Positions 7,043 to 13,246 of a stretch of DNA of 13,246 bases are shown piece after piece. This DNA comes from Verrucomicrobiota bacterium (GTDB lineage: Bacteria; Verrucomicrobiota; Verrucomicrobiia; Limisphaerales; JAHEOI01), in contig JAHEOI010000246.1 of NCBI GenBank assembly GCA_018610125.1, positions 1-13,246 on the forward strand, given 5' to 3'. A model generated the notes under the pieces. That model was not told the DNA's origin. It ran no database searches and was given only the letters and a program-made list of their open reading frames with translations. Numbering within the stretch: position 1 is the stretch's first letter; each line of letters opens with the position of its first letter. The position numbers were made by a program, and so were the translations under genes.

Positions 7043-7102
7043 CCACCAGCACATTAAGGCCGACATCGCTTCGCGTCAATCACTTTTCGCAACCAAGAGG
7101 AC

Positions 7103-7128
7103 GGGCGGGAATGGCGGGCGGGAATGGG
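7103..7128. repeat. G-rich 13-bp direct repeat upstream of the leuA leader
   Basis: GGGCGGGAATGG occurs twice with a period of 13 bases (7103-7114 and 7116-7127). On the plus strand the four GGG tracts, spaced 1, 6 and 1 bases apart, fit the usual G-quadruplex pattern. The location, roughly 40-60 bases upstream of the earliest leader start codon, is near where the leuA promoter should be, though no clear -35/-10 pair was seen. Confidence 0.5.
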
Positions 7129-7193
7129 AGTATCGGAGTTTGGGAGTGGAAGAGCTGAGTGGTTGAGGGGAGGAGAGGGGAAAGGACCGTTGC

Positions 7194-7251
7194 GGTAGGG
7201 ACGGCACTCCGCTGCCGTCCGCTCCTGGACCTCGGGGACGGCGTCCCTATC
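7194..7251 (+). repeat. Hairpin repeat element, copy 2 (nested stems)
   Basis: The element opens with GGTAGGG, then an inner stem of ACGGC (7201-7205) and GCCGT (7214-7218) around the loop ACTCCGCT, then CCGCTCC. It closes with CGTCCCTATC (7242-7251), which pairs with the opening GGTAGGGACG (7194-7203) apart from one G-T position, so the outer stem competes with the inner one for 7201-7203. It shares its opening, loop and CCGCTCC with copy 1 at 784-820 but has different inner-stem bases and a longer 3' half. Confidence 0.7.
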
Positions 7252-7354
7252 AGGTCGATCAGTTGCGTGGTAGTCGACTTCCTTCTTCTCGTTCGGGAAG
7301 GGGAGAAGGCGAAGGGTCTGCTTTCCATTGGCTTGCGCCGGATGACCCAAAAAC

Positions 7355-7383
7355 TTGACTCCGGCAGCTCATTTCCCGATCTT
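7355..7383 (+). promoter_or_regulatory. Candidate promoter for lepB
   Basis: TTGACT (7355-7360) is followed after 17 bases by GATCTT (7378-7383), a good -35 box with a poor -10 box. Transcription from it would start about 20 bases before the lepB ATG. The spacing is right but the -10 match is only 3 of 6. Confidence 0.3.
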
Positions 7384-7411
7384 TCAGCCTCTACCTTGAG
7401 TAATTGGTGAT

Positions 7412-7972
7412 ATGGCAAACGACTCATCGAACCATGATGCCGCCGCACCGGTCTGGCAAAGAATTGCCTTGGGAAAAAGCCCGACCCGGACTCTGATTCG
7501 CGCGGGCTTAATCGCCCTCGTTTTATGGCTGGTCTTTAACTACGCACTCATCCCAAAGCGGGTCCACCAAGTCAGCATGTCCCCGACCTTCGGCGAAGAC
7601 GCCCTGATTCTTGTCAACCGCTGGGCATACACCAATTCCAAGCCCGGGCGGGGCGATATCGTCGGCATTCGGACAACCGGCGACAGCATTATTTATGTCA
7701 AACGCGTTGTCGGTCTGCCGGGCGAAAAGATCGCCATCAAAGATGGCACCGTTTACACGGACGGAACACCACTCGAGGAACCTTATCTGGTCTCTAAACC
7801 AGCCTCATGGGACTTTGCCCCTCGGAACCTGGGTCAAAATGAGTATTTTGTTATCGGCGATAATCGATCCATGCCCCGAGACGACCATTACTTCGGCAGC
7901 GTCAACCGTCGCGAAATCCTCGGCACCGTCATCCGTGTGACTCGGGGGAAGACAGAGATCTCCCGCGACTGA
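7412..7972 (+). CDS. lepB: Signal peptidase I
   Basis: A membrane-anchored serine protease (family S26) that removes signal peptides from exported proteins. The 186-residue protein is of the short, single-anchor type. A cytoplasmic N-terminus of about 28 residues precedes one membrane helix (about 29-47, LIRAGLIALVLWLVFNYAL). The catalytic serine box SMSPTF follows (Ser55 as nucleophile), then YVKRVVGLPGE with the general-base lysine (Lys97), and the GDNR box (149-152). The family's usual S-x-D-S-R after GDNR is here SMPRDDHYFG, a mild divergence in a conserved stretch. The ribosome site is weak (TTGGTG close to the ATG). The gene is divergent from leuA and probably transcribed from its own promoter. 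It has no tight partner downstream; the next gene starts 349 bases later. Confidence 0.95.
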   Translation: MANDSSNHDAAAPVWQRIALGKSPTRTLIRAGLIALVLWLVFNYALIPKRVHQVSMSPTFGEDALILVNRWAYTNSKPGRGDIVGIRTTGDSIIYVKRVVGLPGEKIAIKDGTVYTDGTPLEEPYLVSKPASWDFAPRNLGQNEYFVIGDNRSMPRDDHYFGSVNRREILGTVIRVTRGKTEISRD

Positions 7973-8321
7973 GGGTCTGGAAAGTGAAAGGGAAAGTGAA
8001 AGGGAGAGTGAAAGGGAGAGGGGAAGTGGGGAGGTCATTCGCAGCGTTCTTTACCTTCCCTCGGAGACACGTGTCGGATTGGAGTCAGGACTTGACCGGA
8101 GAAGGGGGAAAGAAAAAGCGGTGACAAGTCACGCGCACTCCACAAGCTGGCGCGGGTAAGGGGCTACTGTGGCGCGGGCCGGCGAGTCTGCGGTCGACCG
8201 ATTCGGGGAGTAGAGGATCAGCAGACCGGGCGGCCTGCGTCTACGTCGGCGGAAACTCCTCTTTCCTTCGCGTTCTTGGCGCCCTTGGCGGGCAAAAGAA
8301 TCGAGACAGGATGCCTGATCT
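7973..8321. other. Non-coding spacer between lepB and the membrane protein gene
   Basis: This 349-base spacer contains no supported gene. It begins with the purine-rich 12-bp tandem repeat (7981-8016). It then holds a 10-bp palindrome GACACGTGTC (8066-8075), a small inverted repeat GTGAC-AA-GTCAC (8121-8132), a GGTCGACC-centred palindrome near 8192-8199, and near 8265-8292 a short imperfect repetition of CTTGGCG. No clear terminator for lepB or promoter for the next gene is visible. A minus-strand open frame across 8129-8515 is rejected as a shadow. Confidence 0.55.
7981..8016. repeat. 12-bp purine-rich tandem repeat just after lepB
   Basis: Three consecutive 12-base units begin at 7981, 7993 and 8005. 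The first two are identical (AAAGTGAAAGGG) and the third differs by one base (AGAGTGAAAGGG). A degenerate purine-only tail continues to about 8030. The array starts 9 bases after the lepB stop. All bases but the T of each unit are purines, so strand slippage is a likely origin. Confidence 0.8.
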
Positions 8322-8846
8322 ATGCTACAACCGGTCGGTGTGAGACGTTTGAAGCAACTTATCCTGTTTGCTGTATTGGTTGCCCTGGCTGTAGCCGGGG
8401 CCCGGTGGTACTTCTCGTCTTGGAGTGATGAAGCGATCATTCGAGATCGCTTGACCACATTGGCCCGACTGGTCTCCGTCAAGCCGAAAGAGGGCAATCT
8501 CACCCGAATCGCCAAAGGAGAGCGCCTTCCCGGCTATTTCGCCCCCAAGGTCGAGATACGGGTTCGAGATTCCGGCAGGCGGGTGCACCGCTCATTGAGC
8601 CGTCGCCAGATCTTAAAACAGATCCGAGCTGTTCAAATGATGGAATCCGAGCTGATCCTGCACTTCTACGATATTCAGGTGACGGTCCAAGCCGACGGCC
8701 GGAGGGCGACAGCCTTTCTCACGGTCGTGGTCGACATCGCCGGAGAAAAGACCGCTGTGGTGCAGGAGCTCAAAGTCACATTGCGCAAGACGAGCCAACA
8801 TTGGACACTCCACGAGGTAGAGACGATCGAAACGTTGCAGGTTTGA
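8322..8846 (+). CDS. Hypothetical membrane-anchored protein
   Basis: I do not recognise a specific family. The 174-residue product has a basic N-terminus (RRLKQ), one hydrophobic segment at about residues 13-27 (LILFAVLVALAVAGA) followed by RWYF, and then a soluble domain of about 140 residues. There is no lipobox cysteine, so it is probably a single-pass protein with the domain outside the cytoplasm. The domain mixes helix (SDEAIIRDRLTTLARLVSV) and alternating strands (LILHFYDIQVTVQADGRRATAFLTVVVDI, then AVVQELKVTLRKTSQHWTLHEVETIE). That order, with a final strand of the kind xxWxLxxVE, resembles NTF2/SnoaL-like folds, but this is a guess from pattern. Start: ATG at 8322 with AGGAT upstream; a GTG at 8340 is an alternative. 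gdhA begins 36 bases downstream on the same strand, so the two may be co-transcribed. Confidence 0.8.
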   Translation: MLQPVGVRRLKQLILFAVLVALAVAGARWYFSSWSDEAIIRDRLTTLARLVSVKPKEGNLTRIAKGERLPGYFAPKVEIRVRDSGRRVHRSLSRRQILKQIRAVQMMESELILHFYDIQVTVQADGRRATAFLTVVVDIAGEKTAVVQELKVTLRKTSQHWTLHEVETIETLQV

Positions 8847-8882
8847 ATCGCTAATCTCACCCAGAAAGAGTTTCATTTTGAT

Positions 8883-10196
8883 ATGACGGCATCCTCATCT
8901 AGCCAAATCCCGGACCAGCCATTCCTCGACGCATTGAATCGATTGGATCTTGCCGCTGAGCACACGTCGATTCCGGGAGAGGCCTTGCAGCGATTGAAGC
9001 ATCCGCAATCCATCGCTGAAGTCAACATCCCAACTCGCATGGATGATGGCTCGCTCCGGATCTTCAAAGGCTACCGTGTCCGACACAACGATTCTCGTGG
9101 TCCAGGCAAAGGGGGCATCCGCTACCACCCCGAGGTCGATCTGGAAGAGGTGAAGGCCCTGGCGTTCTGGATGACTTGCAAATGCGCTGTCGTGGACTTG
9201 CCATTCGGCGGGGCCAAAGGGGGAATCATCGTCAATCCGAAAGAGCTTTCTCCACTGGAGCTGGAGCGCTTGAGCCGGGGATTCATCCGGACACTCGGCG
9301 ATTTCATTGGACCCGAAACCGATGTGCCGGCACCGGACGTCTATACCAACTCCATGATCATGGGCTGGATGATGGATGAGTATTCCAAGATGGTCCGGAA
9401 ACGAACGTTGTCGGTCGTCACAGGCAAGCCGATTCCGATTGGAGGGAGCCTTGGGCGGCACGAAGCGACCGGTCGCGGCGGTTACTACTGCCTTAAAGAG
9501 CTGGAAGCCAAGCAGGGCTGGAAGCCAAGGGATATTCGGGTTGCCATTCAAGGCTTTGGGAATGCGGGACAGCATGTTGCGCGCCTGCTGCACCACGATG
9601 GCTACCGTGTGGTCGCCGTGAGCGATTCCAAGGGTGGTATCTATCACAGAGATGGCTTGAATGTCCCCGAGCTGATCGAAGCCAAAAACCGGCGGACCTC
9701 CTTACAGGAAGTCTACTGCACCGATTCGGTCTGTGATCTGACCAAGGCCGACTTCATGACCAATGATGAGCTGCTTCGATCCGACGTGGATGTGCTCATT
9801 CCTGCGGCCCTTGGCGGGGTCATCACCCGAGAGAATGCCAACGATATCCAAGCCGAAGTCATTCTCGAAATGGCCAACGGGCCGATAACAAGCAAGGCCG
9901 ACACGATTCTCAGCCGAAAGAAAAAGCTGGTTATTCCGGACATCCTTGCCAATGCCGGAGGGGTGACGGTCAGCTACTTCGAATGGACCCAGAACCGCAC
10001 CGGCTGGTACTGGAAACAAGAAGAGGTGAATTCGAAGTTGGCCGAGATCATCCAGCGTGAGCTCGATGCCCTCTTTTCCGTCATGCAAGAAAAGCAGCTC
10101 GATATGCGAACAGCCGCTTACGTCGCCGCATTAAATCGGATCGGCGAAGCCGTCGGTTGCCTCGGCACCCAAAGCTACTACCAGCAACAAATTTAA
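8883..10196 (+). CDS. gdhA: Glutamate dehydrogenase (Glu/Leu/Phe/Val dehydrogenase family)
   Basis: The enzyme interconverts glutamate with 2-oxoglutarate and ammonia using NAD(P), linking nitrogen and carbon metabolism in the cytoplasm. The 437-residue length fits the hexameric small-subunit class. Residues about 58-130 carry the substrate domain signatures: FKGYRVRHNDSRGPGKGGIRYHP (Lys76), Lys100 in TCKCAVVDLPFGGAKGG, and the catalytic lysine Lys112 in GGAKGG. PVPAPD-type sequence is present as TDVPAPDVYTNSMIMGWMMDEYS. The Rossmann domain has VAIQGFGNAGQHVA. The C-terminal part retains EMANGPIT and PDILANAGGVTVSYFEWTQN. The acidic or basic residue fixing NAD versus NADP preference cannot be judged safely. 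Leucine dehydrogenase is excluded by length. The start ATG lacks a clear ribosome site. The stop overlaps that of the convergent uppP. Confidence 0.95.
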   Translation: MTASSSSQIPDQPFLDALNRLDLAAEHTSIPGEALQRLKHPQSIAEVNIPTRMDDGSLRIFKGYRVRHNDSRGPGKGGIRYHPEVDLEEVKALAFWMTCKCAVVDLPFGGAKGGIIVNPKELSPLELERLSRGFIRTLGDFIGPETDVPAPDVYTNSMIMGWMMDEYSKMVRKRTLSVVTGKPIPIGGSLGRHEATGRGGYYCLKELEAKQGWKPRDIRVAIQGFGNAGQHVARLLHHDGYRVVAVSDSKGGIYHRDGLNVPELIEAKNRRTSLQEVYCTDSVCDLTKADFMTNDELLRSDVDVLIPAALGGVITRENANDIQAEVILEMANGPITSKADTILSRKKKLVIPDILANAGGVTVSYFEWTQNRTGWYWKQEEVNSKLAEIIQRELDALFSVMQEKQLDMRTAAYVAALNRIGEAVGCLGTQSYYQQQI

Positions 10197-10996
10197 AGGA
10201 GAATCCACGCCATCGGAATACCGACCGCAAAACGGTACCAGCCAAACACTTCGAACGTATGGGACCGGACATAGTGGAGGAGCCACTTGACCGCGATGAA
10301 GGCGGTGATTCCGGAAACGACAAAGCCTATGATGAGCGAATCCCATTCGATGGCGCGTCCCGAGCTATCCTGAAGCGTTGAGAAAAGCTCGAGCCCACCC
10401 GCGGCCACCAAGGTCGGGATGCCCAATAAGAAGGAGAACTCGGTAGCCCGCTCCCGATTGAGCCCCAAGGCCATTCCCATCAGAATGGTCGCTCCGGAGC
10501 GGGACAGACCGGGAAAGACCGCGGCCAGCAACTGCCCGACAGCGAACGCCACAGCCATGGTCCAAGTGACATCACTGCCGAGAGGCTTGCCCCTTAACCA
10601 AAGCTCAACCAGCAAGATCAGGAGACCCCCGATTAAAAAGGTAATCACCACCGGCGCCGCCTCTTCCGGGAGATTGAACCCGGATGCCTTCAAGGCAAGC
10701 CCGCCGATGCCGGTGATCCCAAAGGCAAGCAGCAGTTTCCCGACATACGCCTGGGCCTCCCGTTCATGACGCCGTTGGAACAGCTCCTTGAGCCGCTCCG
10801 CAAACACCGCAATCACGGCCAGGACAGTACCGCTTTGAATGACGACATTGTAGAGGGTGCTCTTGGGATCCTGTAAGATATCTCCCTTTTCCAAGAGATG
10901 TCCGACCATCAACAAATGGCCGGTCGAGGAGATCGGGAGAAACTCGGTTATGCCTTCAACAATCCCTAAAAAGACGTCAACGACCCATTCCGCCAT
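10193..10996 (-). CDS. uppP: Undecaprenyl-diphosphatase (BacA/UppP type)
   Basis: An integral membrane phosphatase that converts undecaprenyl diphosphate to the monophosphate and so recycles the lipid carrier for peptidoglycan, LPS O-chain and other envelope polymers. It was first known for bacitracin resistance. The 267-residue, strongly hydrophobic protein has both family signatures: EGITEFLPISSTGHL (Glu14, Glu18, His27) and PGLSRSGATI (162-171, Arg166 in the catalytic pocket by analogy). About seven to eight membrane segments can be discerned. The ATG has GGGGA about 10 bases upstream. The gene starts 27 bases after the pyrG stop on the same strand, so a kdsB-pyrG-uppP operon is likely. 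Its stop overlaps the gdhA stop tail-to-tail. Confidence 0.97.
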   Translation of the reverse strand: MAEWVVDVFLGIVEGITEFLPISSTGHLLMVGHLLEKGDILQDPKSTLYNVVIQSGTVLAVIAVFAERLKELFQRRHEREAQAYVGKLLLAFGITGIGGLALKASGFNLPEEAAPVVITFLIGGLLILLVELWLRGKPLGSDVTWTMAVAFAVGQLLAAVFPGLSRSGATILMGMALGLNRERATEFSFLLGIPTLVAAGGLELFSTLQDSSGRAIEWDSLIIGFVVSGITAFIAVKWLLHYVRSHTFEVFGWYRFAVGIPMAWILL

Positions 10997-11023
10997 GCTT
11001 CATTTTCCCCAAAGTTGTTTCTG

Positions 11024-12667
11024 TTATCTGCCACTGTCGACGCGCTTGGCAGTGACTTGATGGGAATGTGTCGCATAGGTGAAGGCGGCTGCAATAAAAC
11101 TTTTAAAGAGCGGGTGAGGCGCACTCGGCTTGCTCTGGAATTCCGGGTGAAACTGACAAGCGAGGTAAAAGGGATGATCTGAGATCTCGACGAGCTCGAC
11201 GAGCTTCTGCTCGGCGGAGATGCCGCTAAAGACAAAGCCGGCCGCCTCAAATCGCTCTTGATACTCACTATTGAACTCGTACCGGTGGCGGTGACGCTCC
11301 TCGACAATGAAGGCACCATAAAGGTGGGCCGCACGCGAGCCGACCTTCAATTCACACGATTGGGCCCCCAACCGCATGGTTCCTCCCTTCCGGGTGACTT
11401 CCTTCTGCTCGTCAAGCAAGGCAATGACCGGATCCGGCGTATCCGGATCAAACTCCGTCGAATGGGCCTTTTTCAGCCCGAGCACATTCCGGGCAAACTC
11501 GACGGTGGCAATCTGCATCCCAAGGCAAAGTCCCAGATAAGGGACCCCCTGCTCCCGAGCGTAACGGGCGGCCTGGATCTTTCCCTCCACCCCCCGCTCC
11601 CCGAATCCGCCCGGGACAAGGATGCCACCCAAGCCTCGTAACATCTTCTCAGGGCCATACTTTTCGATATCGCCGGCGTCGACCTTCTCGATATCGACCC
11701 CGCAATCATTGGCAACACCGGCATGGATAATCGCCTCATAGACCGACTTATACGCGTCGTTGAGATCGATGTATTTCCCGACGACGGCGATCCGGAGCCG
11801 GTGCTGCGGCGCGATCAGCTTCCGAATGATCTCTTGCCAATGCCGCATATCGGCCGTGGGGACATCGAGGCCCAGGTAGTCACAGACAAGCTCATCAAGC
11901 CGCTCACGCTGCAGCATCAGCGGCAGCTCGTAAATCGAGTGATCGACATCCTTCTCCTCGATCACGGCCTCGTAAGGGACGTTGCAAAAGAGGGAGATCT
12001 TTTGGCGGATCTCCTTATTGAGATGGTGCTCGGAGCGCGCGACCACAATCTGAGGCATGATGCCAATCTCGCGCAGCTTGGCTACCGATTGTTGGGTCGG
12101 CTTGGTCTTGAGCTCGCCGGCAGCCTTGATATAAGGCACAAAGGTCACATGGAGGAAGAGCGCATTGTGTCGCCCGATCTCAAGGGCGAATTCGCGAATC
12201 GCCTCAAGGAAAGGAAGGCCTTCTATATCGCCGGTGGTTCCCCCGATTTCGGTGATCACGACGTCGGCCTTCGATTGCTCGCCGATTTCGTAGATGCGAT
12301 TATGGATTTCATTGGTCACGTGGGGAATGACCTGGACCGTTTTGCCGAGGTATTCTCCACGGCGCTCTTTGTCGAGGACGGTTTGGTAAACCTGCCCACT
12401 GGTGAGGTTGTTGAACCGGGATAGACTGGTGTTGGTAAACCGCTCATAATGGCCCAGATCGAGATCGGTTTCCGCCCCATCGTTAAGGACATAGACCTCA
12501 CCATGCTGGTATGGGCTCATTGTGCCCGGATCGACATTGAGGTAGGGATCGAATTTTTGCAGGGTTACCTTAAGACCGCGACTTTCGAGCAATGTCCCGA
12601 GGGCTGCTGCCGTCAACCCCTTGCCTAAAGAGCTAATCACCCCTCCGGTTACAAATAGGTATTTCAT
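11024..12667 (-). CDS. pyrG: CTP synthase (glutamine hydrolysing)
   Basis: Makes CTP from UTP, ATP and glutamine, the last step of pyrimidine nucleotide synthesis. From the ATG at 12667 the protein has 547 residues, the family's normal length. The synthetase domain (1-270) starts with MKYLFVTGGVISSLGKG, whose P-loop is at 12-17, and contains DPYLNVDPGTMSPYQHGEV and EIGGTTGDIEG. The glutaminase domain (about 290-545) has the oxyanion segment GGFGERG, the nucleophile Cys381 in YLGLCLGMQ, and the His-Glu pair in QFHPEFQS. The reading frame stays open upstream to 12832, but those 55 codons overlap kdsB and do not resemble CTP synthase, so that extension is rejected. The start overlaps the kdsB stop as ATGA, which implies translational coupling. 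Confidence 0.98.
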   Translation of the reverse strand: MKYLFVTGGVISSLGKGLTAAALGTLLESRGLKVTLQKFDPYLNVDPGTMSPYQHGEVYVLNDGAETDLDLGHYERFTNTSLSRFNNLTSGQVYQTVLDKERRGEYLGKTVQVIPHVTNEIHNRIYEIGEQSKADVVITEIGGTTGDIEGLPFLEAIREFALEIGRHNALFLHVTFVPYIKAAGELKTKPTQQSVAKLREIGIMPQIVVARSEHHLNKEIRQKISLFCNVPYEAVIEEKDVDHSIYELPLMLQRERLDELVCDYLGLDVPTADMRHWQEIIRKLIAPQHRLRIAVVGKYIDLNDAYKSVYEAIIHAGVANDCGVDIEKVDAGDIEKYGPEKMLRGLGGILVPGGFGERGVEGKIQAARYAREQGVPYLGLCLGMQIATVEFARNVLGLKKAHSTEFDPDTPDPVIALLDEQKEVTRKGGTMRLGAQSCELKVGSRAAHLYGAFIVEERHRHRYEFNSEYQERFEAAGFVFSGISAEQKLVELVEISDHPFYLACQFHPEFQSKPSAPHPLFKSFIAAAFTYATHSHQVTAKRVDSGR

Positions 12668-13246
12668 TCCTGAAGCATCTCTTCCACTCGAGGGATATCT
12701 TCGGGCACATCGACCCCCCAGCCGGCATAGTCCACTTGCAACACCGCCACCTCGACGCCCGCATCCAAAGCTCGCAACTGCTCCAGCTTTTCGGCGTGCT
12801 CCAAAGGAGAAACCGGCTGTTCCACGAACCACAGAAGCGTATCGCGGCGAAATCCGTAAATCCCCAAGTGCTTCAAGAAGGGAAACGCACTCATTTGCTC
12901 GGCTTCCGGACGGCCCTCGATATCTCGTAGATACGGTATTGTCCGTCGCGAGAAATATAGAGCCCGCCCGTGCCGGTTGACAACCACCTTGACCACATTG
13001 GGGCTTCTGTAATCTTCCACGCTGGAAATCGGCGTGGCCGCGGTCGTCATTGTGGTATCGACCAAGCCGCCGGCGACTCGATCAATCACTTCCGGATCGA
13101 GCAATGGCTCGTCACCTTGGATATTGACCGCCCCGTCACAGTCGTAGCGTCCGATCACCTCGGCAACGCGGTCGGTCCCGCTGGGATGGCTGTGAGCTGT
13201 CATCTCGACCTCACACCACGCCTGGGCCGCCTCGGCAATGCGGGCA
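12664..13246 (-). CDS. kdsB: 3-deoxy-manno-octulosonate cytidylyltransferase, C-terminal part
   Basis: KdsB activates KDO with CTP to give CMP-KDO, the donor for the inner core of lipopolysaccharide. The visible 193 residues enter open from the window edge (phase leaves one base at 13246). About 55 residues, including the N-terminal nucleotide-binding PAR..S.R.PGKPL motif, should lie outside. Visible signatures are MTAHSHPSGTDRVAEV (family: MT...H.SGT.R), VNIQGDEPLL, FSRRTIPYLRD and the HLGIYGFR segment. An internal ATG at 13203 is not the true start because the frame continues upstream with sequence matching the family (RIAEAAQAWCEVE). The stop TGA overlaps the pyrG ATG. The pairing is metabolically sensible because PyrG supplies the CTP. 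The gene marks the organism as LPS-producing. Confidence 0.95.
   Translation of the reverse strand, partial: ARIAEAAQAWCEVEMTAHSHPSGTDRVAEVIGRYDCDGAVNIQGDEPLLDPEVIDRVAGGLVDTTMTTAATPISSVEDYRSPNVVKVVVNRHGRALYFSRRTIPYLRDIEGRPEAEQMSAFPFLKHLGIYGFRRDTLLWFVEQPVSPLEHAEKLEQLRALDAGVEVAVLQVDYAGWGVDVPEDIPRVEEMLQE

Noticed and set aside
6848..7066. T-box riboswitch as the control element of leuA
   Set aside because: No T-box consensus (AGGGTGGNACCGCG-like) or stem I features are visible. The terminator alternates with a simple segment 2 and follows a Leu-codon ORF, which fits ribosome-mediated attenuation.
7054..7448. Minus-strand open frames in the leuA-lepB spacer
   Set aside because: They cover the G-rich repeat, the hairpin element and the start of lepB. 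Only the short Leu-rich leader frame has supporting structure around it.
8129..8515. Minus-strand open frame overlapping the spacer and the hypothetical membrane protein
   Set aside because: The opposite-strand frame at 8322-8846 has a membrane segment and a plausible folded domain; this one has neither.
8895..9647. Long minus-strand open frame (250 codons) opposite gdhA
   Set aside because: It is antisense to conserved gdhA coding sequence, with no recognisable domain.
11723..12424. Long plus-strand open frame (233 codons) opposite pyrG
   Set aside because: It lies entirely antisense to a well-conserved gene, and its sequence reflects the codon structure of pyrG rather than any family.
12668..12832. 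55-codon N-terminal extension of pyrG in the same frame
   Set aside because: It overlaps kdsB, is Gly/Arg-rich like an out-of-frame shadow, and CTP synthases begin at the MKYLFVTGG segment. The ATGA overlap gives a natural start at 12667.

Overview
This window is a chromosomal housekeeping stretch from a Gram-negative bacterium. KdsB (activation of KDO for lipopolysaccharide) and UppP point to an LPS-bearing envelope. There are no transposases, phage genes, CRISPR arrays, rRNAs or tRNAs. Base composition is moderately GC-rich and looks even across genes. The protein types, together with intergenic hairpins of the 'GGTAGGG...CCCTACC' kind and purine-rich tandem repeats, suggest a member of the Verrucomicrobiota or wider PVC group. 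That placement is an inference with low to moderate confidence.

Left block, 38-6847, is all on the minus strand and in transcription order reads leuA, atpG, atpD, atpC, trpS, hsp20. leuA (2-isopropylmalate synthase) has a long regulated leader. atpG-atpD-atpC (F1 gamma, beta, epsilon) form a tight cluster that lacks the usual upstream atpA. trpS follows 93 bases after atpC. An intrinsic terminator at 616-640 and a candidate sigma-70-type promoter at 580-608 separate this block from hsp20.

Middle, 6848-7411, is a 564-base divergent intergenic region between leuA (minus) and lepB (plus). Its leuA-proximal half holds what looks like a complete transcription attenuator. It has a short ORF with eight Leu codons that use all six synonymous codons, then three mutually exclusive pairings (1:2, 2:3, 3:4), the last being a strong terminator with a U-tract. 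The lepB-proximal half holds a G-rich direct repeat, a hairpin element that is a second copy of one at 784-820, and a candidate lepB promoter.

The plus-strand block, 7412-10196, carries lepB (signal peptidase I), a 349-base spacer with a 12-bp tandem repeat, an unrecognised single-pass membrane protein, and gdhA (glutamate dehydrogenase family).

Right block, 10193-13246, is on the minus strand and in transcription order reads kdsB (cut by the window edge), pyrG, uppP. kdsB and pyrG overlap by ATGA, and PyrG makes the CTP that KdsB consumes. uppP ends tail-to-tail with gdhA; the two stop codons share the bases TTAA.

The main result is the leucine attenuator ahead of leuA. The second is the hairpin pair at 784-820 and 7194-7251, whose stem arms differ but remain complementary.
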